DNA of 11,359 nucleotides, taken from assembly GCA_902461985.1 (NCBI GenBank), contig CABQAB010000034.1:1-11359 (forward strand). The letters run 5' to 3'. The DNA comes from an uncultured Bacteroidales bacterium. GTDB lineage: Bacteria > Bacteroidota > Bacteroidia > Bacteroidales > UBA932. The position numbers and the translations under genes are program-made. Below the pieces are notes generated by a model. The model was given only the letters and a program-made list of their open reading frames with translations. It did no database searches and was not told the origin of the DNA. Of the stretch, positions 6,056 to 11,359 are shown piece by piece (positions within the stretch are counted from its first letter, which is position 1; the number at the start of each line of letters is the position of its first letter).

Positions 6056-6089
6056 TGAAATATCTATTCACAATTAATATAGTAGTGCT

Positions 6090-7547
6090 ATGAAAAAAAT
6101 TGCTTTATTTTCGATGCCGCTTGTTGCCCTGCTTTTTGCTGCAGGCTGCACAAAAGAACCGGTTACACCCGAACCGAATCCGGACAACAAACCAGATGAA
6201 CCGGCAGTGGTCACATTTACCGCACAAGCCACAAACGTACTTGAGAACGGTGTCTCAATTTCCATCAGCCATGACGGAACTGAAAACGATACTTATTACG
6301 GATTCTATACTACGGATCTGACTTCAGAAGCAGGAACTCTTATCGAAGCGCAGGTCGCTGAACTCAAAGAAAGCGTGTCAGACCTGACTCAGGTGCTCTG
6401 GAAGGGAAAGACCCTCGTTCGTCCTGTCATGAACCTGACTCCGGCTACGGACTACAAATACATTGTGTTCGGCGTCAAGGCTGACGGTACAGTCTACGGA
6501 AAAGAAGGAGTGGCAGAGTTCAAGACGCTTGAAACAGAGGAATTGAAATTTGAAGTCAACCCTGCCTGGACGGTAAGTTATGACGGCAAGAGTGTTCACA
6601 ATACATACGGTCTCGTGGATGTCATATCAGTAGCCACCACAAGCACAGAAGGATATATCATCGATGTCATCGATGTTGAAAGTTACGAAACTGATGGTAT
6701 CGAGGCGTCTTTCCTTGCAAGCATAGATTACATACAGTCTATCATCGATCAGGATGTAAACAACGGTTATGAGACCACTTGGGACGATATGCTCTACACT
6801 GAGAATGCTCAGGAATATTACAACCTCAAGGACGGAGTAAGCTATTATGCAGTTGCGATAGGAGTCAGCAGCGAAGGCGAGCCTACCGGCAAATATGCCA
6901 TAACCGAAGCCTTCACCGCAGATCCTGCACCTGAGGCAAGCGAGGACTACAGCAAGTGGCTTGGCATGTGGATCATTACTGACCAGAACGACCAGCAGTA
7001 TCCTATGATTTTGAGCATGTTTGATCCAGACCATACCTATGCAGTCACTCTGGTAGACGGCTTTTATGATGCACGTGCCTCTTACAATGATGACAAGACT
7101 ATGTCTTTCAGGTCAGGAACAGTCCGCGAGAACGTTGATTTCGGCCAATATGGAACAGGTAGCGTAGGATTCTACGGATCAGGTCCTATCGGCGCGGATG
7201 TATATACCATTACAGGTACATACGCTATCTGCACTATGACTCTTGACGAGAGCGGAAACAGTGCGGCCGGAGACCCTACTCCTGTCACCTTGAATCTGAC
7301 CAACGGAGAAACATGTACGCTTACCGCCATGACTTATGTGGGCGTTGTCGGAAATTCTCTCTTGAGTTGGCCTACAACGATGATTCCGGAATACGCACTT
7401 CCGTTGAAGTCCATGACAAGATACGAGGAATCGGCATCACTCAGAGTCAAGAACCCTGTTATAGCCGCTGCCAAGAGACACCGCGCTTCGTTCAAGAGCC
7501 TTGACGTAACTGCAGCCGAACTTCAGAACGCAGTTTCAGCCAAATAA
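6090..7547 (+). CDS. Beta-rich surface lipoprotein, first gene of the right operon
   Basis: This is a 485-residue secreted lipoprotein. Residues 1-19 form a signal peptide (MKKIALFSMPLVALLFAAG) with Cys20 in the lipobox AAGC. A Pro/Glu/Asp-rich linker (21-39) follows, typical of surface-exposed Bacteroidota lipoproteins. Residues 40-147 look like a fibronectin-III-type domain: strands VTFTAQAT and VSISISHDG, then LTPATDYKYIVFGVKADGTV and a closing EFKTLE. Residues 152-276 look like a second such unit, with LKDGVSYYAVAIGV near its end. Residues 287 to about 445, beginning YSKWLGMWIITDQ, form a third beta-rich region of the kind found at the C-terminus of many Bacteroidota lipoproteins. A basic Ala/Lys-rich tail ends the protein. 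No catalytic motif is seen. Its place directly before SusC/SusD suggests a surface-binding or accessory role, but it resembles no named gene I recognise. Confidence 0.9.
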   Translation: MKKIALFSMPLVALLFAAGCTKEPVTPEPNPDNKPDEPAVVTFTAQATNVLENGVSISISHDGTENDTYYGFYTTDLTSEAGTLIEAQVAELKESVSDLTQVLWKGKTLVRPVMNLTPATDYKYIVFGVKADGTVYGKEGVAEFKTLETEELKFEVNPAWTVSYDGKSVHNTYGLVDVISVATTSTEGYIIDVIDVESYETDGIEASFLASIDYIQSIIDQDVNNGYETTWDDMLYTENAQEYYNLKDGVSYYAVAIGVSSEGEPTGKYAITEAFTADPAPEASEDYSKWLGMWIITDQNDQQYPMILSMFDPDHTYAVTLVDGFYDARASYNDDKTMSFRSGTVRENVDFGQYGTGSVGFYGSGPIGADVYTITGTYAICTMTLDESGNSAAGDPTPVTLNLTNGETCTLTAMTYVGVVGNSLLSWPTTMIPEYALPLKSMTRYEESASLRVKNPVIAAAKRHRASFKSLDVTAAELQNAVSAK

Positions 7548-7576
7548 TTTCCGCTGAACTTTTCAGCATCAAACTG

Positions 7577-7615
7577 TAAACGGCTTTTGTGCGATAATGA
7601 CACGAAGGCCGTTTA
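7577..7615 (+). promoter_or_regulatory. Long intercistronic hairpin between lipoprotein and SusC
   Basis: Arms 7577-7591 and 7601-7615 pair over 15 bp with two G-U wobbles and a 9-nt loop (cgataatga). The bases after it are ATAAAACTC, without a T run, so it is a poor intrinsic terminator. It may trim or stabilise the mRNA and set different levels for the lipoprotein and the downstream SusC/SusD. Partial termination cannot be excluded. Confidence 0.55.
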
Positions 7616-7633
7616 TAAAACTCTAAATTGCTT

Positions 7634-10600
7634 ATGAGGAAATTCAAATATTTTTTTACTGCTCTGATGCTGTGCGTTTCAGTCCTGGTCAATGCCCAGA
7701 ACATTTCCGTCAGCGGAATTGTTACCGATGCATTGACGAAGGACCCTGTGCCATTCGCAGGCATTCAGATCAAGGGTACAACGACAGGAGGCATGACCGA
7801 CGGCGACGGCTACTACAGCCTGAATGTGCCTGCCGATGCTGTACTGGTCTTTTCTTCAATCGGCTACAAGGCAAAGGAAGTGGCTGTGGCCGGCAGGAAA
7901 ATCTGCAATGCCGAACTTGAGGCCGATGCGGAAATGCTTGAAGGCGTGGTCGTTACAGGTATGCAGAAGATGGACAAGCGTCTGTTCACCGGTTCGACGG
8001 CGAGAGTGGACGGAGACAAGGCAAAACTCGACGGTGTAGCTGAAGTCGGCCGTGCCCTCGAAGGCCGTGCTTCCGGAGTCTCCGTGCAGAATGTGTCCGG
8101 TACGTTCGGAACTGCGCCGAAAATCCGTGTGCGTGGTGCCACATCCATCTACGGTTCGTCCAAGCCGCTGTGGGTTGTGGACGGAGTCATTATGGAGGAT
8201 GTAGTGGAGGTGGATGCCGACCAGCTTTCATCAGGTGATGCTACAACCCTTATCAGTTCTGCAATCGCAGGTCTGAATGCAGACGACATAGAGAGTTTCC
8301 AGATTCTCAAGGACGGTTCAGCGACGTCAATCTACGGAGCGCGTGCGATGGCCGGAGTCATAGTGGTGACGACCAAGAAAGGTACCGCCGGACATAGCCG
8401 TATCAGCTACACCGGAGAGTTCACCACGAGGCTCAAACCGAGCTACAACAATTTCAACATCATGAACTCCCAGGAGCAGATGAGCGTCTACCGTGAAATG
8501 GAAAAGAAAGGCTGGCTTAACTACGCCGAACTTGCCAATGCTTCAGAGAGCGGCGTCTACGGCAAGATGTACAACCTGATTTCCGCAGGCCAGCTCGAGA
8601 ATACGGAGACCGCACGCAACGAATATCTCCGCCAGGCTGAATACCGCAACACGGACTGGTTCGATCTGCTGTTCTCCAATGCGATGATGCACAACCATTC
8701 CGTCAGCATATCTTCCGGAACGGACAAGTCGCAGTATTACGCCTCGATCAGTGCCATGGCCGATCCGGGCTGGACGAAACAGAGCAAAGTGAACCGCTAT
8801 ACGGCCAATCTCAATGCTTCCTACAATATACTGAGGTGGCTGTCCCTCAATATGATAGCAAATGCTTCCTACCGTCAGCAGAGAGCTCCCGGAACATTGT
8901 CTTCAGACATTGATGCAGTGAGCGGAGAGGTTAAGAGGGACTTCGACATAAATCCGTATTCATATGCCCTGAACACTTCGAGAGTGCTTGACCCTGATGA
9001 ATACTACACGAGGAACTATGCCGCATTCAACATTTTCCATGAACTGGAAAACAACTACATGGATTTTGACGTCACTGACCTGAAATTTCAGGGCGAGTTC
9101 AAAATCAAGCCTGTCACCGGTCTTGAGATATCCGTCCTCGGTGCGGCAAAATATTCATCAAGCGCACAGCAGCACCATATTACTGACTATTCCAACCAGG
9201 CCATAGCCTACAGGACCTATCCGACAACCACCATCAGGGACAGGAATCCGTTCCTTTACACGGATCCTGACAATCCATACGCAATTCCTATCAGCGTGCT
9301 TCCTGACGGAGGAATCTATGAGAGAACTGATTTCAGAATGTTCTCATACGACTTCCGCGCCAGCGCGGCATACAACAAGGAGTTCAGCGGCGGACACATA
9401 ATGAACCTTTTCGGAGGTATGGAAATCAACTCCGTGGAGCGTTCCCAGACATGGTTCAGGGGATGGGGTATGCAGTATTCCATGGGAGAGATTCCGAAAT
9501 ATGCATATCAGGTGTTCAAGAAGGGTGCGGAAGAAGGCAGCAACTATTATTCTATGGTCAATGCCCTCACGAGAAGCGTTGCGTTCTTCGCCAACGGAAC
9601 TTATTCCTACCAGGGCAGGTACACCATAAACGGGACTATCCGCTACGAAGGCACCAACAAACTCGGAAAGACGACTTCCGCCCGCTGGCTTCCTACGTGG
9701 AACGTGTCCGGAGCATGGAATATACATGAAGAATCATGGTTCAAGCCGCTTTATCCGGCATTCTCATTCTTCTCGCTCAAGGCTTCGTATTCGCTGACGG
9801 CTGACAGAGGTCCCGCATCCGTGACCAACTCCAGGGTTGTGATAAGCAGTGAAACGCCGTGGAGACCGAGCACCGGAGACCAGGAGTCAGCTCTCTATGT
9901 ATCTGATCTTGAAAACGGAGCTCTGACTTACGAGAAGAAGCACGAGGTGAACGTGGGCACTGCAATGGGTTTCGTGGACAACAGAATCAATCTTGAGTTC
10001 GACTGGTACAAGCGCAACAACTATGACCTCATCGGCCCTATCAATACTCAGGGTATAGGCGGCCAGATTCTCAAATACGGAAACGTGGCTTCCATGTCTT
10101 CTTCAGGAGTTGAATTGACACTGTCCACTGTGAACATCGACACGAAGGATTTCAGGTGGACTACGGATTTCATATATTCCCATGCCACGAACAAGGTGAC
10201 TTCCCTCGAAAATATGCAGAGAGTCATCGACCTCGTGTCGGGAAGCGGTTTCGCGCTTGAAGGCTATCCTGTCCGTTCGATTTTCTCGATTCCGTTCAAG
10301 GGGCTTGACGCGCAGGGAATCCCTACGTTCCTTGACCAGAACGGCAACGTTACGTCCACAGGCATCTATTTCCAGGAAAGGGACAACATCGACTTCCTGG
10401 AATATTCCGGAAGTTCCGACCCTACCGATTTCGGAAGCTTCGGAAATACTTTCCAGTGGAAAGGGTTCAAGCTGAATGTGTTCTTCACCTATTCATTTGG
10501 CAATGTCGTACGTCTTGATCCTGTGTTCTCACGTTCCTACAGCGACATGACTGCTATGCCGAGGGAGTTCAAGAACCGCTGGGCAGTGCCTGGAGATGAG

Positions 10601-10936
10601 AATGTCACCACGATACCGGTCATTGCTTCTTCCGAGCAGAACAGGAAGATCGCGCAGCTCAACTATGCCTACAATGCCTACAACTATTCCACCGAGCGCA
10701 TAGCGAAAGGGGATTTCATCCGTCTCAAGGAAATTTCCCTGAGTTATGACTTCCCTAAAAAGTGGATCGAGGCTATGAAGATGAGTGCGCTCTCGCTCAA
10801 GGTGCAGGCGACAAATCTTGCACTTCTCTATGCGGACAAGAAGCTGAACGGTCAGGATCCGGAGTTTTTCAACACCGGAGGAGTCGCTACCCCTATGCCT
10901 AAGCAGTTCACCATAACTTTGAGAATAGGATTCTAA
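7634..10936 (+). CDS. SusC/RagA-family TonB-dependent outer-membrane transporter (right operon)
   Basis: This 1100-residue transporter is the second SusC of the window. I place the start at the ATG at 7634 (MRKFKYFFTA, a normal signal peptide); the in-frame TTG at 7628 only adds two residues. The signal peptide ends at VNA-Q22. Residues 24-105 form the carboxypeptidase-regulatory-like domain (VSGIVTDALTKDPVPFAG, FSSIGYKAKEV). EGVVVTG (103-109) is a clear TonB-box-like segment. The plug spans about 115-250, with LWVVDGVI and the SusC signature SIYGARAMAGVIVVTTKKG. The barrel ends with ITLRIGF, a terminal Phe. No STN domain is present. It is about 100 residues longer than the left SusC and clearly diverged from it, so the two should not import the same ligand. 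The SusD start follows 11 nt after its stop. Confidence 0.96.
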   Translation: MRKFKYFFTALMLCVSVLVNAQNISVSGIVTDALTKDPVPFAGIQIKGTTTGGMTDGDGYYSLNVPADAVLVFSSIGYKAKEVAVAGRKICNAELEADAEMLEGVVVTGMQKMDKRLFTGSTARVDGDKAKLDGVAEVGRALEGRASGVSVQNVSGTFGTAPKIRVRGATSIYGSSKPLWVVDGVIMEDVVEVDADQLSSGDATTLISSAIAGLNADDIESFQILKDGSATSIYGARAMAGVIVVTTKKGTAGHSRISYTGEFTTRLKPSYNNFNIMNSQEQMSVYREMEKKGWLNYAELANASESGVYGKMYNLISAGQLENTETARNEYLRQAEYRNTDWFDLLFSNAMMHNHSVSISSGTDKSQYYASISAMADPGWTKQSKVNRYTANLNASYNILRWLSLNMIANASYRQQRAPGTLSSDIDAVSGEVKRDFDINPYSYALNTSRVLDPDEYYTRNYAAFNIFHELENNYMDFDVTDLKFQGEFKIKPVTGLEISVLGAAKYSSSAQQHHITDYSNQAIAYRTYPTTTIRDRNPFLYTDPDNPYAIPISVLPDGGIYERTDFRMFSYDFRASAAYNKEFSGGHIMNLFGGMEINSVERSQTWFRGWGMQYSMGEIPKYAYQVFKKGAEEGSNYYSMVNALTRSVAFFANGTYSYQGRYTINGTIRYEGTNKLGKTTSARWLPTWNVSGAWNIHEESWFKPLYPAFSFFSLKASYSLTADRGPASVTNSRVVISSETPWRPSTGDQESALYVSDLENGALTYEKKHEVNVGTAMGFVDNRINLEFDWYKRNNYDLIGPINTQGIGGQILKYGNVASMSSSGVELTLSTVNIDTKDFRWTTDFIYSHATNKVTSLENMQRVIDLVSGSGFALEGYPVRSIFSIPFKGLDAQGIPTFLDQNGNVTSTGIYFQERDNIDFLEYSGSSDPTDFGSFGNTFQWKGFKLNVFFTYSFGNVVRLDPVFSRSYSDMTAMPREFKNRWAVPGDENVTTIPVIASSEQNRKIAQLNYAYNAYNYSTERIAKGDFIRLKEISLSYDFPKKWIEAMKMSALSLKVQATNLALLYADKKLNGQDPEFFNTGGVATPMPKQFTITLRIGF

Positions 10937-10947
10937 TTTAGAAGTGA

Positions 10948-11359
10948 ATGAATATGAAACCAAAGAATCTGAAATATATATTTGCAGTCCCGTCTGTCCT
11001 CCTTGCCGCGGTCTCATGCAACAAATGGCTGGACGTGATGCCGGACAACCGGGCGGAGATAGACACTGAAGAAAAAGTCGCGAAACTCCTCGTCAGCGCC
11101 TATCCCGTGACTGACTATATCGTTCTGTCTGACTATTCATCAGACAATGTGGATGACTTCGGGGCTGACCATCCATACTCCGACCGTTTCCTTGAACAGA
11201 TGTACGAATGGAAAACCGTGACCGAGGCCGACAATGAAGATCCCGGCATGGTGTGGAGTGGATGCTATATGGCCATAGCCAATGCGAACCAGGCTCTGCA
11301 GGCAATCGAAGACATGGGGAATCCGCAGTCTCTGCAGCCTTACAAAGGAGAGGCGCTAC
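10948..11359 (+). CDS. SusD/RagB-family lipoprotein (N-terminal part; runs off right edge)
   Basis: The frame is open from the ATG at 10948 to the window end (137 codons). A second in-frame ATG at 10954 could also be the start. The signal peptide ends in the lipobox AVSC with Cys24. The mature protein begins CNKWLDVMPDNRAEIDTEE, the standard SusD opening (C-x-x-x-LD-x-x-P), followed by VAKLLVSAYP. Further on, MVWSGCYMAIANANQALQAI is the family's conserved helix, equivalent to W-x-x-x-Y-x-x-I-x-x-x-N in other SusD proteins. It forms the pair with the SusC ending 11 nt upstream and would act as that transporter's lid. The C-terminal part is outside the window. Confidence 0.93.
   Translation, partial: MNMKPKNLKYIFAVPSVLLAAVSCNKWLDVMPDNRAEIDTEEKVAKLLVSAYPVTDYIVLSDYSSDNVDDFGADHPYSDRFLEQMYEWKTVTEADNEDPGMVWSGCYMAIANANQALQAIEDMGNPQSLQPYKGEAL

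Noticed and set aside
7628..7633. TTG start two codons upstream of the right SusC ATG
   Set aside because: The ATG at 7634 gives the same MRK-type signal peptide start as the left SusC. Two extra residues from a TTG codon add nothing and such starts are rare in this group.
1..11359. tRNA, rRNA, CRISPR arrays, known riboswitches
   Set aside because: No cloverleaf-like sequence, rRNA stretch, regularly spaced repeats or recognisable riboswitch core was seen on reading either strand.

Overview
The window looks like a chromosomal segment of a Bacteroidales (phylum Bacteroidota) bacterium. It holds two SusC/SusD outer-membrane uptake pairs, lipoproteins with lipobox signal peptides, start codons without Shine-Dalgarno sequences, and candidate promoters of the Bacteroides type (-33 TTTG, -7 TAnnTTTG). 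Genus and species cannot be judged from the sequence alone.

Layout. The left third (1-4804, minus strand) is one operon: a SusC-type TonB-dependent transporter (1805-4804), its SusD-type lipoprotein (243-1787), and the start of a third lipoprotein with a Calx-beta-like fold that runs off the left edge (1-230). The right half (6090-11359, plus strand) is a second, divergent operon: a beta-rich surface lipoprotein (6090-7547), a second SusC (7634-10936) and the start of a second SusD that runs off the right edge (10948-11359). Gaps of 11-17 nt within each SusC-SusD-lipoprotein block imply co-transcription. An 86-nt gap with a hairpin separates the right lipoprotein from its SusC.

The centre (about 5022-6026) is the most interesting part. 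A serine recombinase of the DNA-invertase (Hin/Mpi-like) type lies at 5270-5884. It is bracketed by an inverted repeat of 22 bp with 20 matches (5022-5043 and 6005-6026). Each copy contains the palindrome AACG-GG-CGTT, a typical shape for a serine-recombinase crossover site. Just inside the left repeat, on the minus strand, is a good Bacteroides promoter match (TTTG-N20-CATTTTTG, 5053-5084) that points outward at the left SusC. I see no comparable outward promoter at the right end.

The simplest reading is a self-encoded invertible promoter cassette of about 1 kb, organised like the Salmonella hin segment. In the orientation shown it would drive the left SusC/SusD operon and leave the right operon without a promoter. 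After inversion the same promoter would face the right lipoprotein-SusC-SusD operon. The cassette would therefore toggle a cell between two different outer-membrane uptake systems rather than switch one on and off. Inversion itself has not been shown here; this is inferred from architecture.

Neither SusC shows an N-terminal STN signalling domain. No ECF sigma/anti-sigma pair, hybrid two-component regulator, glycoside hydrolase or peptidase lies in the window, so the imported substrates are unknown.
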